A stretch of DNA of 24,342 bases from Candidatus Tectimicrobiota bacterium (GTDB lineage Bacteria > UBA8248 > JACPRG01), in the NCBI GenBank assembly GCA_016190025.1, contig JACPRG010000022.1, positions 1 to 24,342 of the forward strand, written 5' to 3'. Position numbers and translations under genes: made by a program. How positions within the stretch are numbered: position 1 is the stretch's first letter; the number at the start of each line of letters is the position of its first letter. This document shows positions 1 through 7,411 of the stretch, one piece after another. A model generated the notes under the pieces. It was not told the DNA's origin. It made no database searches and saw only the letters and a program-made list of their open reading frames with translations.

Positions 1-608
1 CCCGACCCGAGGGTTCCCAGCTGCCGCCGGCCCCGCTCGAAGGCCCTCTCGCTCACCTCCTCCGGCACGGCGCCGGGGAGGGCTCCGCCGGACTCCACAT
101 GGGGGAGGTCGGCGGCCGATCCGAATCCCCGCTCCACCGCCCACCTGGCGCCCTGGGTGAGGAGGGGGGCCTTGTCCCCTTCGGCGAGGCGCACCTCGCC
201 CCGGGAACCGACGCCCGTCGGGACCTTCTGGAACATGGCCACGACGAGCCGGCGGAGCTGGTCCCGGACGTCCTCATGGCGGAGGCGGGTCCGCAGAAGG
301 CGGACGCCGCAGTTGATGTCGAACCCAACGCCTCCCGGACTGACGACCCCCCCTTGCTCGGGGTCGGTGGCCACGATCCCCCCGATGGGCAGGCCGTAGC
401 CGAAGTGGATGTCGGGCATGGCGATGGAGGCCGTGACGATTCCGGGCAGGGTCGCGCCGTTGGCGACTTGCTCCAGGCTTTCGTCCTTGCAGATGTCCCG
501 GAGCAGCCGCTCGCTCGCGTACACCAGGCCGGGCACCCGCATGTCCGGCTTGTAATCCTTGGGGATTTGGTAGCGGTAATCGTCCAGCTTGACGATGGGA
601 ACGGTCAT
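1..608 (-). CDS. rtcB: RtcB family RNA ligase, N-terminal part (3' end outside window)
   Basis: RtcB is a GTP- and Mn-dependent ligase that joins RNA 2',3'-cyclic phosphate or 3'-phosphate ends to 5'-OH ends, in tRNA splicing or RNA repair. About 202 codons are visible of a family length near 480. The hallmark block MPDIHFGYGLPIGG (residues 64-77) is followed by SPGGVGFDINCGVRLL, in which Asp97 and Cys100 match the known Mn ligands. The last visible residues, LGTLGSG, match the start of the family's next conserved block, so the reading frame looks intact to the edge. The ATG at 606-608 is preceded by a purine-rich AGGGAGAGGAG. The gene lies 20 bp downstream of the archease gene, its usual activating partner, and is probably cotranscribed with it. 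The catalytic histidine that is guanylylated lies beyond the window and cannot be checked. Confidence 0.96.
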   Translation of the reverse strand, partial: MTVPIVKLDDYRYQIPKDYKPDMRVPGLVYASERLLRDICKDESLEQVANGATLPGIVTASIAMPDIHFGYGLPIGGIVATDPEQGGVVSPGGVGFDINCGVRLLRTRLRHEDVRDQLRRLVVAMFQKVPTGVGSRGEVRLAEGDKAPLLTQGARWAVERGFGSAADLPHVESGGALPGAVPEEVSERAFERGRRQLGTLGS

Positions 609-628
609 GGCCGCGTTCTCCTCTCCCT

Positions 629-1090
629 TCAGACGTCGAGGATCACGTACGCCCGCCATCGGCCGGGCTCTCGGGCCACCTTCAGGCGGTGCAGGGTGAC
701 GGCTTTGACCTCCGAGCCCAGGGCGTGGCGCTCCCGGTCCTCGGTCTCCCCGATCAAACGGCCTTCCACTTGTGTGTCCGTCAATCGATCAATTTGGACG
801 TCGCACGCCAGGAAGCAATGAATCTCGTGCAGATAGATGAGCTCGTTCAGCCAGCGGACCAGGAGGTCCTCCGCGTTCCCGTCCGCCGCCCGGCACGGGA
901 GGGTTTCGCGCGGCTCGACGGTCTTCGGGTCGCACATCACGCGGAACAGCCCCCGGGCCGCTTGCCGGAAGATGTCCTCTTTCCGGCCCCCCCAGGCCTC
1001 GACAGCCAGATCGGCCGTCGTCGGGCGCAACCGGTAACCCGCCGTCCGTGAGCCCCCCCGGCGCGGGTTTCCCGCACGCTCAGGGCTCAT
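629..1090 (-). CDS. Archease (RtcB activator)
   Basis: Archease is a small protein that activates RtcB by promoting its guanylylation and multiple turnover. This 153-residue product shows the family pattern: GYRLRPTTADLAVEAWG near residue 18, DLLVRWLNELIYLHE in the middle, a segment HALGSEVKAVTLHRLKV, and the terminal VILDV whose aspartate is conserved. The usual HTAD motif reads TTAD here, so the histidine is replaced by threonine while the aspartate is kept. The ATG at 1088-1090 overlaps the end of tonB by 11 bp, with only a weak GAG-type ribosome site, suggesting translational coupling. About 17 residues precede the conserved core, so a slightly later start cannot be excluded, but no good alternative codon is present. 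The rtcB gene follows after 20 bp, which supports the assignment strongly. Confidence 0.93.
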   Translation of the reverse strand: MSPERAGNPRRGGSRTAGYRLRPTTADLAVEAWGGRKEDIFRQAARGLFRVMCDPKTVEPRETLPCRAADGNAEDLLVRWLNELIYLHEIHCFLACDVQIDRLTDTQVEGRLIGETEDRERHALGSEVKAVTLHRLKVAREPGRWRAYVILDV

Positions 1091-2357
1091 AGAGGATCTC
1101 GCTCTTGATGGCGAGACGGTTCGCGGTGATGGTGGGCGGAAACGTGGGAAAGGGGGCGGCCCTGCGGACCGCCATCAGGGCCTCTTCGTCGAAGAGACGG
1201 TAGCCGGAGCTCTTCAGGATCTCCAGGGTGGCCAGATGCCCGTCCCGGGTGACCTCGAACCGGAGGACCACCTTCGCGCGCACCTTCTCTGCGGCGGCGG
1301 CCTCCGGGTAAAAGAGCCGCTCGTCAATGCGCTTCCAAAGGGTATCCCGATAGCCCCGGTAGCGGATGTCCTGCGTCATGAGGGGAGCCAGCCGGGCTTT
1401 CCTCTTGGAGTCGGGCCGCGCCACCGGCCGGGGAGAGGGAGGCCCGGTCAGCCTGAAGGGGACCGCGCTTAAAAGCTCCATCGCGCTCCGCGGCCTTTGG
1501 GACCGGTCCCCGCGCTCGGGGGGCTCGGGCTTCAAGCGCACGAAGTCATCCACCCGGACCGAGGCGATGAGGTCCTTGGGGGGGGCAAGTTCAGGGGTTT
1601 CGCGCGGCGGCTCGGGACGAGGAGCGAGCGCTTGGGGGCGCGCGGAGGCCAACGGCTCCGGCCGCGGCTCCTCCACTCTCGGCGGCGGCGGACGGCGGGG
1701 CGCAGCGGGAGGGGCCTCCCGCTTCAAGACCGAAGGGCGCACGTCTTTTCGGAGAGCGGGAGCGGCAGGAGCGGGGGGCCCGAGAGCGGCCGCGGGCGGC
1801 TTCGGCGGGCCGTGCGGGTCGACGGCCGGAGGGGGCGGGACGTCCGGCCGCTGGCCCCTTCGGGGCCGGTCAGGAATCGCCGGACGGGTTCCCGGGGGTG
1901 GGGCGGAGGTCACAGACCTCAAGCGGCCGCCGGATTCCCCCCCCGGACTCAGGTCCTCCGGCACGAAGGCCACGACAGGGGGCGGTTTCTCAGCCGGACC
2001 CCGCGGGTCTCTCATCGGGCCGGTCAGGGTTGGGGGAGCCGCCTTTCGGAGCGCGGGAACCTGGGCGAGGGCCAGGTCTCCTCTGGGGACCGTCTCGGTC
2101 CGGCGCGGTCGATCAACGGATGGAGGAAGGGGGACGGCCTCCCGCGGGGCCGCTCTGTCCGGGGCGGCGGGAGGGCCGGGCGGGCGGACGACGGGGGCCC
2201 ACCCCTCGATGCGAACGCGCAGCGGACCCTCACCCAGGGGATTTCCACCCGGCGAGGCGGGCAAGCCCGCCGGAAGCAGGACGACAGCCAGCGCCCCGGC
2301 GGCGTGGAGGAGGGTGGAGAGCAGAAGATACGGTGTGAATCCGAATCTGGACGTCAC
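1080..2357 (-). CDS. tonB: TonB family energy-transducer-like protein
   Basis: TonB proteins transmit proton-motive-force energy from the inner membrane to outer-membrane transporters. The 425-residue product starts with a short cytoplasmic stretch and one membrane segment (about residues 8-31, TPYLLLSTLLHAAGALAVVL). A very long Pro/Arg/Ala-rich region (about 32-330) follows, of the kind that spans the periplasm. The C-terminal domain of about 90 residues has YPEAA, a KVVLRFEVTRDGHL strand, SSGYRLFDEEAL and a PFPTFPP ending, all typical of the TonB_C fold. I chose the GTG at 2355-2357 because it follows AGGAG and places the hydrophobic anchor at the N-terminus. The frame stays open upstream, but that part crosses the promoter and the groE terminator. 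No exbB or exbD is adjacent. The exact partner transporter is unknown; it could also be a TonB-like protein of another envelope process. Confidence 0.87.
   Translation of the reverse strand: MTSRFGFTPYLLLSTLLHAAGALAVVLLPAGLPASPGGNPLGEGPLRVRIEGWAPVVRPPGPPAAPDRAAPREAVPLPPSVDRPRRTETVPRGDLALAQVPALRKAAPPTLTGPMRDPRGPAEKPPPVVAFVPEDLSPGGESGGRLRSVTSAPPPGTRPAIPDRPRRGQRPDVPPPPAVDPHGPPKPPAAALGPPAPAAPALRKDVRPSVLKREAPPAAPRRPPPPRVEEPRPEPLASARPQALAPRPEPPRETPELAPPKDLIASVRVDDFVRLKPEPPERGDRSQRPRSAMELLSAVPFRLTGPPSPRPVARPDSKRKARLAPLMTQDIRYRGYRDTLWKRIDERLFYPEAAAAEKVRAKVVLRFEVTRDGHLATLEILKSSGYRLFDEEALMAVRRAAPFPTFPPTITANRLAIKSEILYEP
1906..1924. repeat. Copy of the GAGGTC-N3-GACCTC inverted repeat inside tonB
   Basis: GAGGTCACAGACCTCAAGC differs at one base (A for T) from 4696-4714 in the groES leader. 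Here it lies in the coding sequence of the proline-rich TonB region and encodes part of RLRSVTS on the opposite strand. It may be coincidental in GC-rich DNA. Confidence 0.4.
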
Positions 2358-2368
2358 CTTCGCCGGGT

Positions 2369-2373
2369 CTCCT
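2369..2373 (-). promoter_or_regulatory. Ribosome binding site of tonB
   Basis: AGGAG on the minus strand lies 11 nt upstream of the GTG at 2355-2357. It decides this start over upstream in-frame codons, which lie in non-coding sequence around the promoter and groE terminator. Confidence 0.6.
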
Positions 2374-2423
2374 GGCACGCGGGCTGGACGGGCGCCCGAA
2401 GCGAAAACCCCTTGATTTCGAAA

Positions 2424-2453
2424 ACTATACCGCAAATCGCGCCAGCGATCCAA
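2424..2453 (-). promoter_or_regulatory. Putative sigma70-type promoter of tonB-archease-rtcB
   Basis: On the minus strand TATAGT (2424-2429, one mismatch to TATAAT) lies 18 bp downstream of TTGGAT (2448-2453), which matches TTGACA in its first three bases. It sits in a locally AT-richer patch between the groEL terminator and the tonB start, about 70 bp before the start codon. The -10 is good and the -35 is weak, so this is a plausible but unproven promoter. Confidence 0.5.
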
Positions 2454-2482
2454 GGGACGAATCCGAGGGCGACGCACCTTTT

Positions 2483-2500
2483 CTCTCTTGGCTCTCTTGG
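2483..2500. repeat. Two tandem copies of a 9-bp unit upstream of tonB
   Basis: The plus strand reads CTCTCTTGG twice in direct succession (CCAAGAGAG on the tonB strand). It lies about 30 bp upstream of the putative -35 box. It may be chance or a binding site; nothing else in the sequence assigns a role. Confidence 0.4.
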
Positions 2501-2544
2501 AAAGACCTCCGGCCCCCCCGAAAACCCAGCGCCCGGCGGGACAG

Positions 2545-2582
2545 AAAAAAAAGGCCCGCGCCCCCGAGACGGGGCGCGGGCC
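2545..2582 (-). terminator. Intrinsic terminator of groES-groEL
   Basis: On the minus strand a perfect 12-bp GC stem (GGCCCGCGCCCC paired with GGGGCGCGGGCC, 2553-2582) with a 6-nt loop is followed immediately by a run of eight T (2552-2545). It begins about 25 bp past the groEL stop codon. This is a textbook factor-independent terminator and separates the chaperonin operon from tonB. Confidence 0.95.
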
Positions 2583-2607
2583 CTGGAAAACCCTTGCGGA
2601 CTTTCTT

Positions 2608-4269
<1,662 letters not shown>

Positions 4270-4284
4270 TCAGAGATATCGCGG

Positions 4285-4572
4285 TTATTCCACCACCGCG
4301 AGGACGTCGTCTTCCCGCATAATGAGCAGCTCCTCGCCGTTCAGCTTGACTTCCGTCCCGGCGTATTTGGCGAAGAGAATCCGGTCCCCTTTCTTGACTT
4401 CGAGCGGCTGCTTGCCCCCATCCTTGAGGATGCGACCGGAGCCCACCGCGACGATTTCACCCTCCTGCGGCTTTTCCTTGGCTGTGTCGGGGATGATGAT
4501 CCCGCCCTGGCGCTTCTCCTCCTCTTCCAGGGGCCTCACCAGGATGCGGTCTTGGAGTGGCCGAACCTTCAT
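4285..4572 (-). CDS. groS: Co-chaperonin GroES (Hsp10)
   Basis: GroES forms the seven-subunit lid of the GroEL chamber. The 95-residue product starts [14 protein letters not shown] and contains the mobile loop with GGIIIPD, the segment that docks on GroEL. It continues with [25 protein letters not shown] and ends [16 protein letters not shown], all canonical. The ATG at 4570-4572 is chosen because AAGGAGAGG precedes it and the family begins there. The frame is open farther upstream, but those codons fall in the leader. The gene is first in the operon, 48 bp before groEL, and is expected to be repressed by HrcA through the CIRCE element upstream and induced by heat. Confidence 0.98.
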   Translation of the reverse strand: MKVRPLQDRILVRPLEEEEKRQGGIIIPDTAKEKPQEGEIVAVGSGRILKDGGKQPLEVKKGDRILFAKYAGTEVKLNGEELLIMREDDVLAVVE

Positions 4573-4687
4573 GTGTTTCCTCTCCTTCAAAATGGATTGT
4601 GTTGGACGCCAGCGATGTCGCTTGACTCCGCCTCCCGCCGCGTGGCGCCGGTTCAGGCAGTTTCCGGACTTTCCAAAAGAAGTCGTA

Positions 4688-4714
4688 GACCTCAAGAGGT
4701 CACTGACCTCAAGC
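4688..4714. repeat. Alternating GACCTC/GAGGTC half-site array in the groES leader
   Basis: Three 6-bp half-sites occur in alternating orientation: GACCTC at 4688-4693, GAGGTC at 4696-4701 and GACCTC at 4705-4710. The first pair forms a 14-bp palindrome with a 2-bp centre; the second pair is an inverted repeat with a 3-bp centre. The array lies about 115 bp upstream of the groES start, inside the presumed transcript leader. The segment 4696-4714 matches 1906-1924 inside tonB at 18 of 19 positions. It could be an operator, an RNA hairpin or chance. Confidence 0.55.
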
Positions 4715-4779
4715 CCGGAACCGCGTGCGCGATCAGTGCTATCAGAGAGTAGGCCGCACAATTCGGCAGACCGGAGAAA

Positions 4780-4806
4780 TTGGCACTCCCACCTTCCGAG
4801 TGCTAA
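4780..4806. promoter_or_regulatory. CIRCE element (HrcA operator)
   Basis: TTGGCACTC, nine bases, then GAGTGCTAA reproduces the CIRCE consensus TTAGCACTC-N9-GAGTGCTAA with one mismatch in the left arm. HrcA binds this inverted repeat to repress chaperonin genes until heat shock. It lies directly downstream of the -10 box on the groES strand, so bound repressor would cover the transcription start. No hrcA gene is in the window. Confidence 0.96.
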
Positions 4807-4807
4807 A

Positions 4808-4835
4808 ATTATATCGAAGTCTCAAGAAAACGCAA
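4808..4835 (-). promoter_or_regulatory. Promoter of groES-groEL
   Basis: On the minus strand a perfect TATAAT (4808-4813) lies 16 bp downstream of TTGCGT (4830-4835). Transcription would start near 4800, inside the CIRCE element, leaving a leader of about 225 nt before groES. The -10 and the operator overlap make this assignment strong; the -35 is only approximate. Confidence 0.8.
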
Positions 4836-5021
4836 GAGGAATTTGCAGGATTGTCTGGAAAAAAGTCGCGCGCGGCCTGCCAGATGGGCAAAAAGGAGTA
4901 GCTCTTCGTCTAAACTTCGCTTTCCGGCCTTTCCCGGTCCGATGGTCGATTGGGTGAATCGCGCCGTCCGGGGGGGAGCTTCCACGGATGGGGGCTCGAA
5001 TCCGCGTCGATCAAAAGGCGC

Positions 5022-5118
5022 CCGACCGTCAACTTTTCCTGGACTCATCCAACTTTTTGCTGCATCATGTGAGGCTCGAATCAGAGCCGACGGGGAAAAA
5101 GGGCATTTCGACGGTCGG
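5022..5118 (+). other. Possible structured leader upstream of the response regulator gene
   Basis: Nested complementary segments can be read. CCGACCGTC (5022-5030) pairs perfectly with GACGGTCGG (5110-5118). TTTTCCT (5034-5040) can pair with GGGAAAA (5093-5099), with one G-U pair. GGCTC (5073-5077) can pair with GAGCC (5084-5088) around a 6-nt loop. Together they would fold into a roughly 97-nt three-tier structure ending about 65 nt before the start codon. The same stretch also has a direct repeat of GGCTCGAATC (4993-5002 and 5073-5082). I recognise no riboswitch family and no convincing promoter in 4836-5182, so this is a prediction only. Confidence 0.3.
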
Positions 5119-5182
5119 AAGAACGCATTTTTGTTCGGCCGGACGATGTGTGGAAATGCCTTTCCAGAAGGGGCTTTCACGC

Positions 5183-6532
5183 ATGTCGAACGCAGAGTCG
5201 CCCCCGCGGAACCGGGAGAGGCGAGGCAGCGTTCTCATCGTCGACGACGATCCCGCCTCCACCACCTTCGTGAAAGCCGCCTTGCTCGAGGAAGGGTATT
5301 CCGTCGAGACGGCCAAAGACCCTCGGGCCATCCTGAACAAGGAAATCCTCGTCAAGCCGGACGTGCTTCTCATCAACTTGATGAGAGCGGAGCCGACCGA
5401 GCCGGGGCTGCTCGACGCGCTCCGGGAGCACTGCCGGCAACATCGGATCAAGATCATCGCGATGCTGGCCTTGCAGCAGTCCGAAGACACGGAAAAGGCC
5501 CTGCGGGCGGGCGCCGACGACTATGTGGTCAAGCCGGTCCGCCTGGGCGAGCTCATCCTGCGGATCAACCGCCAGGTCGGGGGGAGACCTTTTCCGGAGA
5601 AAGCGCACGGGAGCGGGGGGGCCGATCCGGGGAGGAAGGGCCGTCCGGCCCAGGAAGGCGGAGGCGATGAGGACGCTTCGCCGGCGGGAGGGGGCGTCGA
5701 GGAGGTCGATCTCCTCGTGGAGGGGCCGCGGAGCGAGCCCGTCAAGGGGAAGATCCTCGTCATCGACGACGACCGGAGACATCTGGAGGTGGTCGAATCC
5801 TGTCTGGCCCTCCGGGGGCACACGATCTCCCTGGCGGACGGCGGACGGCAGGGCGTCGCGCTGGCGGAGCGCGAGGAGCCGGACCTGATCATCCTCGACG
5901 TCCGGATGCCCGACATGGATGGCCGGGAAGTCTCCCGGGAGTTGTCCAGGCGCCCCAACACGGCCCACATCCCCATCCTGATGCTCACCGTGCTCGCCGG
6001 ACCCTCCGCCGTCGTTCAGGGCCTCACCTGGTACGCGGACGACTACGTCACCAAACCGTACAACGCAGGGGAACTGGTCGCCCGCGCGGAGGCCCTCCTG
6101 CGGCGGACCGAGAGGCTCAGGCAGGACAAACGGGTCCAGCGAAGACTGATCCAGAAGGTGGTGGAACGGGCCAGGTTCGACGGATTCACCGTGTACTCGC
6201 CGCACCTCAACAACCTCAAGGATTGCCCGGAGGACTGGAGCGGTCCCGTGCCCGACGTTGTCGCCGTGCGGGGAAGCCAGCGAGTCGCGTTTTTGGTGGA
6301 GACCTTGCAGTCGCTGAAAGACGAAAGGACGCTCGGCCGCTGGAGGCTCCTGGAGAAACAGCCGGGGGTCGAGGTCCAGCTCGCCGTGCCCAGCAAGGAG
6401 GCCTTGGAGTTCGCGGCCCTCCTTTGCCGCGAGAGCGGCTTCCGCCCGAGGATCCGGCTCTTCCCCTCCTCCAGAGAGGAGCCGCGCCGCCCGCGCCCGC
6501 TCAGGCGTCTTCTGCGGCCTTTCGAGCCGTGA
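5183..6532 (+). CDS. Two-receiver response regulator with C-terminal PD-(D/E)XK-like domain
   Basis: The 449-residue cytoplasmic protein has two phosphoreceiver domains. In REC1 (about 15-132) the acidic cluster Asp21-23 and Lys117 are present, but the phosphoacceptor Asp is replaced by Asn65 (PDVLLINLM) and the usual Thr by Leu95, so it is probably not phosphorylated. A Gly-rich linker (133-188) follows. REC2 (189-310) is complete: Asp195-197, acceptor Asp239 in LIILDVRMPDMDG, Thr269 and Lys291 in VTKPY. The C-terminal part (about 313-449) is no DNA-binding helix-turn-helix or enzymatic output I recognise. Its VPDVVAVRG, then VAFLVETLQSL, then a QLAVP strand resembles a degenerate PD-(D/E)XK nuclease-like fold (Asp358, Glu373, no lysine after it). 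I chose the ATG at 5183 because AGAAGGGG lies 9 nt upstream; an in-frame ATG at 5156 lacks such a site. No histidine kinase is adjacent. Confidence 0.9.
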   Translation: MSNAESPPRNRERRGSVLIVDDDPASTTFVKAALLEEGYSVETAKDPRAILNKEILVKPDVLLINLMRAEPTEPGLLDALREHCRQHRIKIIAMLALQQSEDTEKALRAGADDYVVKPVRLGELILRINRQVGGRPFPEKAHGSGGADPGRKGRPAQEGGGDEDASPAGGGVEEVDLLVEGPRSEPVKGKILVIDDDRRHLEVVESCLALRGHTISLADGGRQGVALAEREEPDLIILDVRMPDMDGREVSRELSRRPNTAHIPILMLTVLAGPSAVVQGLTWYADDYVTKPYNAGELVARAEALLRRTERLRQDKRVQRRLIQKVVERARFDGFTVYSPHLNNLKDCPEDWSGPVPDVVAVRGSQRVAFLVETLQSLKDERTLGRWRLLEKQPGVEVQLAVPSKEALEFAALLCRESGFRPRIRLFPSSREEPRRPRPLRRLLRPFEP

Positions 6533-6571
6533 CGGCGCGGAAGGCGACCGCACCTCCCGCGCGACCGGAAC

Positions 6572-7369
6572 ATGGAAGGACCTCCCCGCGTCCACATTCT
6601 CGGCACCTCTTCCGCCCGGCCGATGCCCTACCGGGACAACACGTCCCTGGTGGTGGAGGTGGGCGGAGAGCTCACCCTGGTGGACTGCTCGGCCAACCCC
6701 GTCGCGAAGGTCCTGCGGCTGGGCCTGGACCCGCTCCGGCTGAGCCGGGTGGTGGTCACCCACGCGCATCCGGACCACACGTACGGGTTCCCCTCCCTCA
6801 TCCATTCCCTCAAGACGCACCGCCCCGCCCGGACGCAACCCCTCCGCCTCTACGCGCCCAAAGAGGCCCTGGATCTCTTGTTGGGACTCTCCCGGCTGTA
6901 CGGCTTCGATGATCCCCTCCGCCCCCCGCCCCCCTTCGATGTGAGCTTCCACGAGACCCCGCTGCGGGAGGAGCACCTCCTCGTGGACGCGGGGGACTAC
7001 CGCATCCGGACGACACCGGTGGTCCACAAGAGGCGCGAGGTGGTGGCCGTCCGGTTCGACGACGGCCGGTCGGGCAGGTCGCTGACCTACTCCGCGGACA
7101 CCGAGCCCTGTCCCGCGCTGGAGCGCCTGGCCGCCGGGACCGACCTCCTCATCATGGAGGCCACCCGCCCGCGCGAGGAGCGCCTGGCCGGCCACTCCAG
7201 CGCCGCGGAGGCGGGAGAGCTGGCCGCCCGGGCCGGGGCGAAGAGGCTGCTTCTAATCCACGTCCTGGCGGAGAACCCGAGGGAGGAATCGGAGCTGACG
7301 GCGGACGCCGCCAAGGCCTTCGGCGGCCCGGTCGAGATCGCCGAGGACATGGAGAGCTACCCCTTGTAA
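6572..7369 (+). CDS. RNase Z-like metallo-beta-lactamase-fold hydrolase
   Basis: The 265-residue product has the binuclear-zinc metallo-beta-lactamase signature THAHPDH, an early HILGTSSARP strand-loop like that of RNase Z (LGTSSA), VDCSAN, a distal metal-ligand His in TTPVVHKR, the bridging Asp in YSADTEP, and a final HSSAAEAGELAARAGAKRLLLIHV matching the last histidine block of the RNase Z/ElaC group. It is shorter than tRNase Z, and I do not see the long exosite arm that grips tRNA, so the substrate may be another phosphodiester or an unrelated ester. The gene starts 39 bp after the response regulator on the same strand and is probably cotranscribed. The ribosome site before ATG 6572 is weak (CCGGAAC), consistent with coupling. 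It ends 42 bp from the convergent SDR gene. Confidence 0.9.
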   Translation: MEGPPRVHILGTSSARPMPYRDNTSLVVEVGGELTLVDCSANPVAKVLRLGLDPLRLSRVVVTHAHPDHTYGFPSLIHSLKTHRPARTQPLRLYAPKEALDLLLGLSRLYGFDDPLRPPPPFDVSFHETPLREEHLLVDAGDYRIRTTPVVHKRREVVAVRFDDGRSGRSLTYSADTEPCPALERLAAGTDLLIMEATRPREERLAGHSSAAEAGELAARAGAKRLLLIHVLAENPREESELTADAAKAFGGPVEIAEDMESYPL

Positions 7370-7411
7370 GCGAGCGGGGCCAGGAAACGCCCCCGGCTGC
7401 GCCGTTCCGGC

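Noticed and set aside
4985..5010. tRNA-like T-arm (GGGGGCTCGAATCCGCG)
   Set aside because: The flanking bases do not form a 5-bp T-stem, and no acceptor, D or anticodon arm can be drawn around it. A second GGCTCGAATC at 5073 is likewise not part of a cloverleaf.
4836..5182. Plus-strand promoter for the response regulator
   Set aside because: Several TTG-like hexamers are present (for example near 5058), but none is paired at normal spacing with a credible -10, so no site is reported.
7372..7411. Possible bidirectional terminator between the hydrolase and SDR genes
   Set aside because: Only a 5-bp GGGGC/GCCCC stem can be drawn, with no T-run on either strand.
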